A DNA stretch of 40,937 bases, taken from positions 1 through 40,937 of the forward strand of contig NZ_QLLR01000042.1 in NCBI RefSeq assembly GCF_003259615.1, given 5' to 3'. The position numbers and the translations under genes are program-made. Each line of letters opens with the position of its first letter. The stretch's first letter is position 1. Shown in pieces: positions 16,101 through 25,302 of this stretch. The DNA comes from Pedobacter cryoconitis (GTDB lineage Bacteria > Bacteroidota > Bacteroidia > Sphingobacteriales > Sphingobacteriaceae). The notes below the pieces were generated by a model. That model searched no databases. It had not been told where the DNA came from and saw only the letters and a list, made by a program, of their open reading frames with translations.

Positions 16101-17192
16101 ATGCTGGATAAAGACATACAACAACAACTTGCTGAATTAATTGCGGACCCTCAAAAGGTTTCTCCGCAGCATACGGCTATGTTGAGCGATTTGTTGCAGA
16201 CTTACCCATATTATCAGCCATTGCATTTGTTATTAGCCAAAGCCGATCTGCAACGTGCAAAAAGTACGAACCAGCTTGTTCAGGCTTCTCTATATACCAA
16301 CGGTTCAATTTTACACCAGTTTCTGTTCAAAAAAGAAAATACACCAACTACCTTTTTGATCGTCAACGGGTGTGCAGGGATCAGAGAAGAGAATGAACAG
16401 GAAAGTTTCGATGAGCTGGAAGAAGTGTTTGAGGAGATCGCAGAGGTTGACCATACCAATTACCGCCCATTCAGAAATTCAGAGTCCGGTGCTGAAACAA
16501 TAACTACGCACGAAACTACAGAACGCAAGAATTCTCTGGAAGATGATTTCGTTTTTGAAAGTATTGCCTCTTCAGATTTCTTCGCCTTTGAACAGAACTT
16601 CAGTACCACAGAGGTTGCTGAACCACAGCATCAGCAAAAGGTTGAAGAAGCTCCGGTTATTGAAGAGCATGAATCACAGGCGGCGGCCGAAGTAGAAACC
16701 AGTCAGGTCAGCAATTACCATGACGAAAATCTGCCTTACACCTTTTTATGGTGGCTTGCCAAGACCCGCAAAGAGCATCAGAGCATATTTCAGCCTTATG
16801 CTCTACCCAAAACAAATAACGCCCAGGAATTACAGCAGCAGTATGTGGAACATATTTTTCATATTCAGAGCCATCTGACCGGAAGTGAAGCCTTGCTGGG
16901 TACCGAAGAACAGCCAAGGCCTGTCACCAAAGATGCAGAGATCATCGAAAGCTTTATCAAAAATGATCCGCAGATCCTGCCCCCTAAACCTGAGCAGATC
17001 GACAATGAAAACAAGGCAAAGAAAAGTGCAGAGGATCAGAATGACCTCGTATCTGAAACACTGGCCAATATTTACATCGAGCAAATGCTTTACGACAAGG
17101 CGATAGATACTTATGAAAAATTAAGTTTGAAGTTTCCAGAAAAAAGACGTTACTTTGCCGACCTTATCCAATCTATAGAAAAGAAAATTTAA
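16101..17192 (+). CDS. Acidic protein with C-terminal TPR motif, function unknown
   Basis: 363 residues, no signal peptide. The N-terminal 90 residues are helical (LLQTYPYYQPLHLLLAKADLQ) and look TPR-like. Residues about 110-215 are a low-complexity acidic linker rich in Glu, followed by a short conserved aromatic stretch (PYTFLWWLAKTRKEH) and, at the C-terminus, a single convincing TPR (SETLANIYIEQMLYDKAIDTYEKL). It lies 56 bp after lptE and 14 bp before secG. This position suggests a link to envelope biogenesis or protein export, but that is inference from context only. A possible weak -7 box (TAACTTAG, 16086-16093) precedes it. Confidence 0.75.
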   Translation: MLDKDIQQQLAELIADPQKVSPQHTAMLSDLLQTYPYYQPLHLLLAKADLQRAKSTNQLVQASLYTNGSILHQFLFKKENTPTTFLIVNGCAGIREENEQESFDELEEVFEEIAEVDHTNYRPFRNSESGAETITTHETTERKNSLEDDFVFESIASSDFFAFEQNFSTTEVAEPQHQQKVEEAPVIEEHESQAAAEVETSQVSNYHDENLPYTFLWWLAKTRKEHQSIFQPYALPKTNNAQELQQQYVEHIFHIQSHLTGSEALLGTEEQPRPVTKDAEIIESFIKNDPQILPPKPEQIDNENKAKKSAEDQNDLVSETLANIYIEQMLYDKAIDTYEKLSLKFPEKRRYFADLIQSIEKKI

Positions 17193-17206
17193 CCATTTAA
17201 CATACT

Positions 17207-17566
17207 ATGCTTTTTTTAATTATTTTATTGATCATTATTTGTGTTGCATTAGGCCTGTTTGTTTTAATACAAAATCCTAAAGGCGGTGGTCTGGCAACAG
17301 GCGGGTCGGGAAGCAATATGTTCGGTGTACAACGTACAGGTGATGTACTTGAAAAAGGCACCTGGGTTCTTTTAACTTTAGTTGTTGTAATTTCACTGGC
17401 AATTACTGCGATTGGAAAAACAGGATCAACCGGAGCTACTGGCGGCGGCGATTCTAAAATTCAACAGCAATTGGATAAAACACCTACGCCTTCTCCAATT
17501 GGCGGTGGTATTAAACCAGCTACAACTCCTGCTCCTGCAGCTACGCCGGAAGCACCAAAAAAATAA
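17207..17566 (+). CDS. secG: Preprotein translocase subunit SecG
   Basis: 119 residues with two membrane helices (about 1-22 and 52-70) around the conserved cytoplasmic loop IQNPKGGGLATGGSGSNMFGVQ. This is the small non-essential subunit that boosts SecYEG-mediated export. A Pro/Thr/Ala-rich tail of about 45 residues (PTPSPIGGG ... PAPAATPEAPKK) extends beyond the core; such tails are common in Bacteroidota SecG. It is followed directly by a strong hairpin, so it likely ends the miaB-to-secG run. Confidence 0.93.
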   Translation: MLFLIILLIIICVALGLFVLIQNPKGGGLATGGSGSNMFGVQRTGDVLEKGTWVLLTLVVVISLAITAIGKTGSTGATGGGDSKIQQQLDKTPTPSPIGGGIKPATTPAPAATPEAPKK

Positions 17567-17582
17567 GCTTAACTACAGTATT

Positions 17583-17627
17583 AAAGAAGCCCGTCAGAAA
17601 ACAATTCTGACGGGCTTCTTTCGTTTA
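17583..17627 (+). terminator. Strong hairpin terminator after secG
   Basis: A perfect 17-bp inverted repeat (17583-17599 and 17605-17621) with a 5-nt loop, followed by a short T-rich stretch (TTTCGTTT). It separates secG from the groES promoter. Confidence 0.85.
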
Positions 17628-17685
17628 TCCCTGCCAGTCTGACACAAAAAAATAGGCGCTTAATCTATTAGCTGACAAGCCTGTG

Positions 17686-17693
17686 TAAATTTG
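17686..17693 (+). promoter_or_regulatory. Bacteroidota -7 box for groES-groEL
   Basis: TAAATTTG matches TAnnTTTG exactly and lies 94 bases before the groES ATG, implying a leader of about 90 nt. No CIRCE inverted repeat (TTAGCACTC-N9-GAGTGCTAA) is present. Confidence 0.5.
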
Positions 17694-17787
17694 GCAACCG
17701 AAAGCTCCTTGGCATAAAAACTGTTGTGCCTTTAGCGTTATTATACAATTTATACGTTAACCTTTAAATTAAAACAATAATTAAGTT

Positions 17788-18081
17788 ATGGCTTTAAACA
17801 TTAAACCCATTGCAGATAGAGTAGTTGTTGAAGCTGCTCCTGCCGAAGAAAAAACTGCTTCGGGTATTTATATCCCGGATACAGCTAAAGAAAAACCTCA
17901 GCAAGGAACAGTAGTTGCAGTTGGCCCGGGTAAATATGCCGAGTTAACAGGAAACTTAGTACCATTGAGCGTTAAAATTGGTGATGTAGTTTTATATGGC
18001 AAATACGGAGGTACTGAAATTACTTTTGAAGGTAAAGAGTATCTTATTATGCGTGAAACTGATCTTTACGCAGTTCTTTAG
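17788..18081 (+). CDS. groES: Co-chaperonin GroES
   Basis: 97 residues, full length. It forms the heptameric lid of the GroEL folding chamber. Characteristic segments are IKPIADRVVVEAAPAEEKTASGIYIPDTA with the mobile loop, GTVVAVGPGK, VKIGDVVLYGKYGGTEI, and the terminal YLIMRETDLYAVL. It is separated from groEL by 50 bp without promoter or terminator, so the pair forms one operon. Confidence 0.97.
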   Translation: MALNIKPIADRVVVEAAPAEEKTASGIYIPDTAKEKPQQGTVVAVGPGKYAELTGNLVPLSVKIGDVVLYGKYGGTEITFEGKEYLIMRETDLYAVL

Positions 18082-18131
18082 TTGTTGGTTTAACCCGGCA
18101 AATCTCACCAAATATTAAAAAAAAGTTAAAA

Positions 18132-19772
18132 ATGGCAAAGCAAGTAAAATATAACGTAGAAGCCCGTGACGCACTGAAAAGAGGTGTTGATACTTTGGCT
18201 AATGCAGTAAAAGTAACTTTAGGTCCAAAAGGACGTAATGTAATTATTGATAAAAAATTCGGTTCACCAGCAATTACGAAAGATGGTGTTACTGTTGCAA
18301 AAGAAATTGAATTAAAAGACCCTATCGAAAACATGGGTGCTCAAATGGTTAAAGAGGTTGCTTCTAAAACTGCTGACATTGCAGGAGACGGAACAACTAC
18401 TGCAACTGTATTGGCTCAGGCGATCGTTACAGCGGGTATCAAAAACGTTGCTGCTGGTGCAAATCCAATGGATTTGAAACGTGGTATCGATAAAGCTGTT
18501 ACAGCAATTGTAGCAAACTTAAAATCTCAGTCTCAAACTGTTGGTGAAGACAATAACAAAATCAAACAGGTTGCATCTATCTCTGCAAACAATGACGAAG
18601 TTATTGGCGCACTGATCGCTGAGGCAATGGGTAAAGTAGGTAAAGATGGTGTAATTACTGTTGAAGAAGCAAAAGGTACTGAAACTGAAGTAAAAACAGT
18701 AGAAGGTATGCAATTTGACCGTGGTTACTTATCTCCATACTTTGTAACTAATGCTGATAAAATGGAAGCGGAATTAGAAAACGCTTATATTTTGATCTAT
18801 GACAAAAAGATCAGCAACATGAAAGAATTGTTGCCGATTTTAGAGAAACAAGTTCAGACTGGTAAACCATTATTGATCATCGCTGAAGATTTAGATGGTG
18901 AAGCTTTAGCTACTTTAGTAGTGAATAAAATCCGAGGTTCTCTGAAAGTTGTTGCTGTTAAAGCTCCAGGTTTTGGTGACCGTAGAAAAGCAATGTTAGA
19001 AGATCTTGCTATCTTAACAGGTGGTACTGTAATTTCTGAAGAAAGAGGTTACAAATTAGAGAATGCTGACCTTACTTATTTAGGTACTGCTGAGAAAATC
19101 GTTGTAGACAAAGACAATACAACGATCATTAACGGTGCTGGTTCATCTGATGATATCAAAGCCCGCGTTAACCAGATCAAAGCTCAGATCGAAACTACAA
19201 CTTCTGATTACGATAAAGAAAAATTACAAGAGCGTTTGGCTAAATTAGCTGGCGGTGTTGCAGTTCTTTACGTAGGTGCAGCTTCTGAGGTTGAAATGAA
19301 AGAGAAAAAAGACCGTGTTGATGATGCTTTACATGCAACCCGTGCGGCTGTTGAAGAAGGTATCGTTGCTGGTGGTGGTGTTGCTTTCATCCGTGCTATC
19401 GAAGCTTTAGAAGGAATGAAAGGATCTAACGAAGACGAAACTACTGGTATCGCAATCGTTAAACGTGCTATCGAAGAGCCATTACGTCAAATCTGCCAGA
19501 ATGCAGGTATTGAAGGTTCTATCGTAGTTCAAAAAGTTAAAGAAGGTAAAGGTGATTTCGGTTACAATGCCCGTACTGATGTTTATGAAAACTTAATCAG
19601 TGCAGGTGTTATCGATCCAACTAAAGTTGGTCGTGTAGCTTTAGAAAACGCAGCTTCTATTGCAGCGATGTTGTTAACAACAGAGTGTGTATTAGCTGAT
19701 GATCCTGAAGATAATGCAGCAGGTTCTGCTATGCCTCCTATGGGTGGCGGTGGAATGGGCGGAATGATGTAA
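18132..19772 (+). CDS. groEL: Chaperonin GroEL
   Basis: 546 residues, full length. It forms the double-ring ATP-driven chaperonin. Present are the ATP-binding TLGPKGRNVIID and DGTTTATVLA segments, the apical GFGDRRKAML, the hinge-adjacent RVDDALHATRAAVEEGIVAGGGVA, and the flexible Gly-Met tail ending GGGGMGGMM. Codon use is visibly narrower than in neighbours (GGT for Gly, GTT/GTA for Val, CGT for Arg), fitting high expression. A strong terminator follows. Confidence 0.98.
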   Translation: MAKQVKYNVEARDALKRGVDTLANAVKVTLGPKGRNVIIDKKFGSPAITKDGVTVAKEIELKDPIENMGAQMVKEVASKTADIAGDGTTTATVLAQAIVTAGIKNVAAGANPMDLKRGIDKAVTAIVANLKSQSQTVGEDNNKIKQVASISANNDEVIGALIAEAMGKVGKDGVITVEEAKGTETEVKTVEGMQFDRGYLSPYFVTNADKMEAELENAYILIYDKKISNMKELLPILEKQVQTGKPLLIIAEDLDGEALATLVVNKIRGSLKVVAVKAPGFGDRRKAMLEDLAILTGGTVISEERGYKLENADLTYLGTAEKIVVDKDNTTIINGAGSSDDIKARVNQIKAQIETTTSDYDKEKLQERLAKLAGGVAVLYVGAASEVEMKEKKDRVDDALHATRAAVEEGIVAGGGVAFIRAIEALEGMKGSNEDETTGIAIVKRAIEEPLRQICQNAGIEGSIVVQKVKEGKGDFGYNARTDVYENLISAGVIDPTKVGRVALENAASIAAMLLTTECVLADDPEDNAAGSAMPPMGGGGMGGMM

Positions 19773-19796
19773 GTCAATTCTGTTAATTGCTGATTA

Positions 19797-19828
19797 AAGC
19801 CTCCAGTCTTAAAACTGGAGGCTTTTTT
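19797..19828 (+). terminator. Rho-independent terminator after groEL
   Basis: AAGCCTCCAGT (19797-19807) pairs perfectly with ACTGGAGGCTT (19814-19824), and the stem runs into six Ts (19823-19828). Confidence 0.93.
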
Positions 19829-19870
19829 ACGTCTAAGAAATTTCAACTCTTTGTAAGGCAGGTGCTTGGA

Positions 19871-19887
19871 AAAATAGATTCTATTTT
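19871..19887. promoter_or_regulatory. Short inverted repeat upstream of the large adhesin gene
   Basis: AAAATAG (19871-19877) and CTATTTT (19881-19887) form a perfect 7-bp inverted repeat with a 3-bp centre, 23 bp before the ATG at 19911. No TAnnTTTG box is seen here, so this could be an operator or part of a non-standard promoter. Low certainty. Confidence 0.25.
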
Positions 19888-19910
19888 CTAAATTGATATA
19901 CCGATACAAT

Positions 19911-22900
19911 ATGAGGAAAATTCTAACTGTCTTTCTCGCTCTCTTCCTTAATATTATATCCTTTCATTCCAGTGCTCAACTTACCCTTGGAATGGTGGAT
20001 GGAGGACCTTATGCGCCCGGATCGAGCCTTAGTGCCACTTTTAGTATTGGAGAAAGCAGCTGTATCCGGATAGGTAATACGTTTAGCCTGGTTTTAGTCA
20101 ACAATGCAGGCAACGAAATTACACTCGGCACTTACAATGGGTTCTATACCACTTTTGTCAACGGAACGATACCAGCAAATACACCAGCCGGCACAGGTTA
20201 TAAAGTAAGGGTTAAATCTTCAAACCCTGTATTGAGTACTGATTTGTCAGCTCCTTTTGAGATCAAGGCCGGAATGCCGGTTACAGCTGCACTCAGCAGT
20301 GTAGCCTCTACAATAAATACGAATCCGTTGACTTTTGGTTCCTGTAACAGCGCAGCAGGCACGGAATTCAACTTCACGAATGAGTCCACGACCGATATAG
20401 CCACAGCCACAGTTAGCAATGAATTAAATCCGGGAACTCCGGTTACGTTAACCTATTCAGCCGCAACTAAACTTAATACTTTCACAGCAGATCAGGCGCA
20501 CTATACCGTTTTTGTGAAAGCAGCTTCCCCCGATGGGATAATAGGTACGCAATCCTATTTTTTAATCAACAATCTTGCAGTCACTGCCTTTACGACAACC
20601 AGCAGCAATACCGTCTGCTTTCCGGTTGGTTCTTTTGAATATGGGGTCGAAGTAAATAAAATTACGGGTATCGCGGCCAATTTTCCGGGAAATACTTATA
20701 AAATAGATTGGGGGGACGGGAAAACAGATGAGTATACGATTTGTGACATCAAGGCGAACAACAACAAGGTACAGCATACGTTTACGAAATCATCTTGCGG
20801 ATTTACATATACAACAGGCAATCAAACGAATTACAATGCTTTTGGAATTAATGTCGGCGTTTATAGTCCGTATTGCGGGGCTATTGGAACGCCTATTTCA
20901 ACAACAGCCAGGGTAGTTTCCAGGCCCGTCAATAAGTTTGATGCACCTTCTGTAGTTTGTGTGGGTGACCGGGTAATCATGAGCAACCAATCTACCGCCG
21001 GACAAAATCCAAATTCCAGCTCTACGGGTTGTAGTGATAACAATGTACTTTATACGTGGTATGTGGATGGGGTCAGAGTATTAACTGATGTTTCGTTTGC
21101 TACTCCGCCGCCAAGCCCTGTTTTCACAACCAAAGGCCCGCACGTGATCCGCATGACTTCAAAAAGTAACGGCAATTGCCAGGCTGATGACGCGGAGAAA
21201 ACTATTTGTGTACAAGATCCTCCAAAACCTTCCTTCACCTTGGGGAATCCGGTGATTTGTTTAACTCCGGGCACGTTAACTCCTGTCAATACTTCTGTAC
21301 TGGACAATACCTGCCCGAATGCCGGCCCTGTTTATACGTGGGCAGTTACTCCGGCAACCGGGGTTACCTTTGATGCAAATACCGCTACTCCGCAATTTAA
21401 GTTTACGCAGACCGGGGTGTATAATCTAACGCTGGCTGTTCAGTCCGGAACCTGTACAGTGACCAGTGCTCCGCAGAAAATTGTGGTCAATACACAGCCC
21501 GAAGCTACTTTATCGCCAGATGTTACGCTGTGTGCTACTGGAAATTACACTTTTAATCCTACCGCAGGCCCTACGCAAACCACACTGAATGGAACAGCAG
21601 AAGAACCCAGCGGAACTTATACATGGACAGTGACCAGTACGGGTAATTACACTTTTATATCACCTGATGGCCCAAATACTAAATATCCAACACTTAATTT
21701 TGCTGATTACGCTGTTTATACGGTAACGCTGACGCATACTAACAATTGCGGGACTATAACAAAAGCGCAGAAAATCACACTTTCCAAATCACCAAAACCT
21801 GAAATAACTGCCGCTGCCAACCCGGTTTGTTATAATTCAGCGATCAGTCTGACCGGGAATATTATTGACAATAATCCAAATACCACTTTTGAATGGGTAA
21901 GTAATGGAGGTGTATTTTCCGCACCAGATAATCTAATTACAACTTACACCCCTACTGCTGCTGAACGCAATGCCGGAGCTGCAATGGTTATTCTCAGAGT
22001 CAAAACTGGTCTTCCCGCACCTTGTGCAAGCGTTGAGGCAAATATTTCCGTACAGATTTACCCTAACAATACCGGAACAAATACGACGCAGAATATTTGT
22101 TCCGGTCAGGCTGCTTTTCATACGCCTGCATCCATTGTAACAGGCAGTACTTTTACGTGGACAGCTGCAAATGCCGACGGAATGGCTACCGGGTTTTCAG
22201 CAACGGGGTCTGGCCCGGTTAATCAGGTCATCACCAATACAAATGCAACAGCTAATGCTGTAGTCATTTATACGGTTACCCCTAAAAGTAACGGATGTGA
22301 TGGCGTACCTTATACTTTTACTGTAACGATTACACCCATACCAGTAGTTACAGCCACCGCAGCCCAACCCACAATCTGCGGAAATGAAGCTGCTGGAATT
22401 ACACTGAATTCCACGATAGCCAATACTAAATATACCTGGACAAGTACTGCCACTGCAGGCATCACCGGGAATACAAATCAAGCCATTCCAATTGCAGTCA
22501 CTGCAATTCAGGATATTTTAGTGAACAGCGGTGCCACACAGGGAACGGTAACTTATACGATTACCCCGGTTTCCACAACCAGTTGCCAGGGAACACCAGT
22601 TACCATTACTGTCAAAGTGGATGCGGCGATTACGATTGCCAGCGCCGGGCCAGCACAGATTTTATGCGCAAAATTAAGTACATCAATGGCCGGGAACACG
22701 CCTAAAACAGGAGAAACAGGACAATGGTCTGTGGTATCCGGGACACTGGTCATTGCTGATCCTTCCAACCCGCTAACGCAGATTACCGGACTTACCCCAG
22801 GCCAGACTTATGTGTTAAAATGGACAATCGCAGGCGCTGCAAACTGTACACCAACAACGGCTGAGGTAACCATTACCAACCTCCCTGCTGTCAGCAATAC

Positions 22901-25295
22901 GATTAGCAGCAGCAGCGCTGAGGTATGTTATGGACAAACAATTGACATCACAGGTGATACGCCAACCGGAGGAAACGGGACCTATACTTACCTCTGGGAA
23001 AGCAGCACCGACAATGGGGCTACATGGAATGTGATTAGCGGACAAACCTCAAAAGACCTGAATTTCAAACTTTTATCTACTTTAAGTTTCCGCAGAACAG
23101 TAACCAGTGGCCCCTGCCCTATGCTGAGTAATGTGATTCAGATAATTGCCCAGCCTCCAATCGGCAATAACACTATCACTGCTGACCAAACAATCTGTAC
23201 AGGCTTAATTCCCGCAGCTTTGACTGGCAGTACGCCCACCGGATCTGACGGTCATTTTAATTATCAGTGGCAATCCAGTCCGGATAATACGGTTTGGACG
23301 GACATTAGCGCAGCTGTATTTTCAGGCTATATACCACAAGCGTTAACTGCCACTACTTTTTACAGACGTGTGGTGAGTACACAGGCTTGTAATGGAGCTT
23401 TACAGAGTATCAGTCCTTCCGTAAAGATTACCGTCAAACCCAATGCGAAAGCTGAATATACTTTTACCGCAGATAACGGCTGTATTCCTTTTGTTTTAAA
23501 TATAACAGCCATTACTTATCCCGATCGCAATGCTAGCTACACCTGGTATGCTGACGATTTACAAATTGGAACTGGCAGCAATTTCCCGGGTTATACGATG
23601 AAACTCAGCAATAGTACAGTTGTGATTAAACTGGTGGTCACCAGCAGCCTGGGCTGTACGCAAGATGAATTCAGCCACACCTTTAGTACGATTGAGAATG
23701 TCGTCCCTGCTTTTACACAAAGTGCCAAAGAAGGTTGCGGCCCGCTGAAAGTCAATTTCATCAATACCTCTACCTCTTTGACCAACGCAACTTTCTTCTG
23801 GGATTTTGGGAATGGCGTAACTACCACACAGGTTATGCCCGGACAGGTTACTTTCCAGCCAGATCCGCTCGGTAAGGACACCACTTATAAAGTTGCACTG
23901 ACTGCCACAACCTCTTGTGGAAAGGTTACCGTGGTATCAGGAGTTTTTGTAAAAGCCAGACCCATTTCTTTATTCTCTCCTGATCAAACCGTTGGCTGTT
24001 CGCCGATGAAAGTAACTTTCAGCAATACTTCTCCCGGGGGGACCAATACCTATTACTTTGATTTCGGGGATGGCACGTTGCTGACCAAAACTGATAAATC
24101 ACCCGTAACACATACCTATACCACAGGAGCTGTTAAAGAATATGTTGTAAAAATGGCTGCGCAGAATGAGTGCGGAAGAGAAGAAACTTCTTATACGATC
24201 CGGGTTTCTCCGAATACCATTTTACCGGAATTAGTTGTCAATGCAGATGAAAAAGAAGGGTGTGCACCTTTGAAAGTTAATTTTTATAACAATAGCAAAG
24301 GCGCAAGCAGTTTTCAATATGATTTTGGGGATGGAACTACCTTAATTACCCGGTCTGCACCCGAAGTTGTGGCGCATACTTTTACGTCTTCAGGAACCTT
24401 TACCGTGAAACTGACCGCTTCAAACGGGTGTTCTGACACCACAACTACCGAAACTATCAAAGTGCTTCCACAGCCCGCTGTTGCCTTTAACGGGGATATA
24501 CTTTCAGGCTGTCCGGGACTGGCTGTACAGTTTAAAAATACCAGCAGTGGCGGGATCAGTTATTTATGGGATTTCGGGGATGGGACAACATCCTCCGAAT
24601 TTCAGCCAGAACATACCTTCGGCGGCAGCAAGGAATTTTACACGGTTACCTTAAAGGCGACCAATTCTTTAGGTTGTTCCAATGTTTCGGCGCTAACCGA
24701 TTATATCCATATTGTACCCCCTCCAGTTTCGCAGTTCAACGTCTCTCCTTCAACGGTTATCAGTATCCCGGATTATACGTTCCGGTTTGAAGACGAAAGT
24801 ACCGGAAGCCCGGCAGTGTGGTTCTGGGATTTCGGAGATAAACAAACTTCGATCCTGAAGAGTCCTTCTCATACCTATCTGGATACAGGAACATATGTAG
24901 TTACCTTAAGAGTAACCAATCAGCAGGGCTGCTTTGCCACCACCTTCAAGAAAGTTTCTGTGGTTGGTGTGCCGGGCTATTTGTTCCTGCCCAATTCCTT
25001 TATGCCCGGTAGTGAAACACCCGAACTGCGGATTTATAAAGCCAAAGGATCGGGAATCAAAAACTGGCGGATGAGCATTTTCAATAAATGGGGACAAGAC
25101 TTATGGGAAACAACCCTGCTCGACGATGGCCGGCCTGCTGAAGGATGGGACGGGTTATTCAAGGGCAGCCCCGCCCCCCAAGGCGTATACTTTTGGAAGA
25201 TTGATGTAGAATTCATTAACGGCATGGAGTGGAAAGGAATGACTTACGATTCTTCAGCACCAAAAAGAACAGGAATTATCCACTTAATCAGATAA
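19911..25295 (+). CDS. Large secreted PKD/Ig-repeat adhesin with type-B T9SS sorting domain (SprB-like)
   Basis: 1794 residues from ATG 19911, which opens a signal peptide (MRKILTVFLALFLNIISFHSSAQ); the frame reaches a TTG at 19893 but that is not needed. The body is a string of beta-sandwich repeats: a PKD-like DWGDG near residue 267, several Ig-like modules with paired Cys between about 300 and 1250 (two copies of a TPTG-YLW/YQWQSS-FRR/YRR module near 1020 and 1105), and five PKD domains near 1260-1685, marked by WDFGNG, FDFGDG, YDFGDG, WDFGDG and WDFGDK about 85 residues apart. Residues about 1690-1794 form a gliding-motility-associated C-terminal domain (FLPNSFMPG ... MSIFNKWGQDLW ... WDGLFKGSPAPQGVYFWKI), the signal for T9SS export. 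The next gene encodes the PorP/SprF partner, 7 bp away. A role in surface attachment or motility is inferred from the class. Confidence 0.88.
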   Translation: MRKILTVFLALFLNIISFHSSAQLTLGMVDGGPYAPGSSLSATFSIGESSCIRIGNTFSLVLVNNAGNEITLGTYNGFYTTFVNGTIPANTPAGTGYKVRVKSSNPVLSTDLSAPFEIKAGMPVTAALSSVASTINTNPLTFGSCNSAAGTEFNFTNESTTDIATATVSNELNPGTPVTLTYSAATKLNTFTADQAHYTVFVKAASPDGIIGTQSYFLINNLAVTAFTTTSSNTVCFPVGSFEYGVEVNKITGIAANFPGNTYKIDWGDGKTDEYTICDIKANNNKVQHTFTKSSCGFTYTTGNQTNYNAFGINVGVYSPYCGAIGTPISTTARVVSRPVNKFDAPSVVCVGDRVIMSNQSTAGQNPNSSSTGCSDNNVLYTWYVDGVRVLTDVSFATPPPSPVFTTKGPHVIRMTSKSNGNCQADDAEKTICVQDPPKPSFTLGNPVICLTPGTLTPVNTSVLDNTCPNAGPVYTWAVTPATGVTFDANTATPQFKFTQTGVYNLTLAVQSGTCTVTSAPQKIVVNTQPEATLSPDVTLCATGNYTFNPTAGPTQTTLNGTAEEPSGTYTWTVTSTGNYTFISPDGPNTKYPTLNFADYAVYTVTLTHTNNCGTITKAQKITLSKSPKPEITAAANPVCYNSAISLTGNIIDNNPNTTFEWVSNGGVFSAPDNLITTYTPTAAERNAGAAMVILRVKTGLPAPCASVEANISVQIYPNNTGTNTTQNICSGQAAFHTPASIVTGSTFTWTAANADGMATGFSATGSGPVNQVITNTNATANAVVIYTVTPKSNGCDGVPYTFTVTITPIPVVTATAAQPTICGNEAAGITLNSTIANTKYTWTSTATAGITGNTNQAIPIAVTAIQDILVNSGATQGTVTYTITPVSTTSCQGTPVTITVKVDAAITIASAGPAQILCAKLSTSMAGNTPKTGETGQWSVVSGTLVIADPSNPLTQITGLTPGQTYVLKWTIAGAANCTPTTAEVTITNLPAVSNTISSSSAEVCYGQTIDITGDTPTGGNGTYTYLWESSTDNGATWNVISGQTSKDLNFKLLSTLSFRRTVTSGPCPMLSNVIQIIAQPPIGNNTITADQTICTGLIPAALTGSTPTGSDGHFNYQWQSSPDNTVWTDISAAVFSGYIPQALTATTFYRRVVSTQACNGALQSISPSVKITVKPNAKAEYTFTADNGCIPFVLNITAITYPDRNASYTWYADDLQIGTGSNFPGYTMKLSNSTVVIKLVVTSSLGCTQDEFSHTFSTIENVVPAFTQSAKEGCGPLKVNFINTSTSLTNATFFWDFGNGVTTTQVMPGQVTFQPDPLGKDTTYKVALTATTSCGKVTVVSGVFVKARPISLFSPDQTVGCSPMKVTFSNTSPGGTNTYYFDFGDGTLLTKTDKSPVTHTYTTGAVKEYVVKMAAQNECGREETSYTIRVSPNTILPELVVNADEKEGCAPLKVNFYNNSKGASSFQYDFGDGTTLITRSAPEVVAHTFTSSGTFTVKLTASNGCSDTTTTETIKVLPQPAVAFNGDILSGCPGLAVQFKNTSSGGISYLWDFGDGTTSSEFQPEHTFGGSKEFYTVTLKATNSLGCSNVSALTDYIHIVPPPVSQFNVSPSTVISIPDYTFRFEDESTGSPAVWFWDFGDKQTSILKSPSHTYLDTGTYVVTLRVTNQQGCFATTFKKVSVVGVPGYLFLPNSFMPGSETPELRIYKAKGSGIKNWRMSIFNKWGQDLWETTLLDDGRPAEGWDGLFKGSPAPQGVYFWKIDVEFINGMEWKGMTYDSSAPKRTGIIHLIR

Positions 25296-25302
25296 CCGGA
25301 AT

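Noticed and set aside
17641..17787. CIRCE operator before groES
   Set aside because: No TTAGCACTC/GAGTGCTAA inverted repeat is present in the leader.
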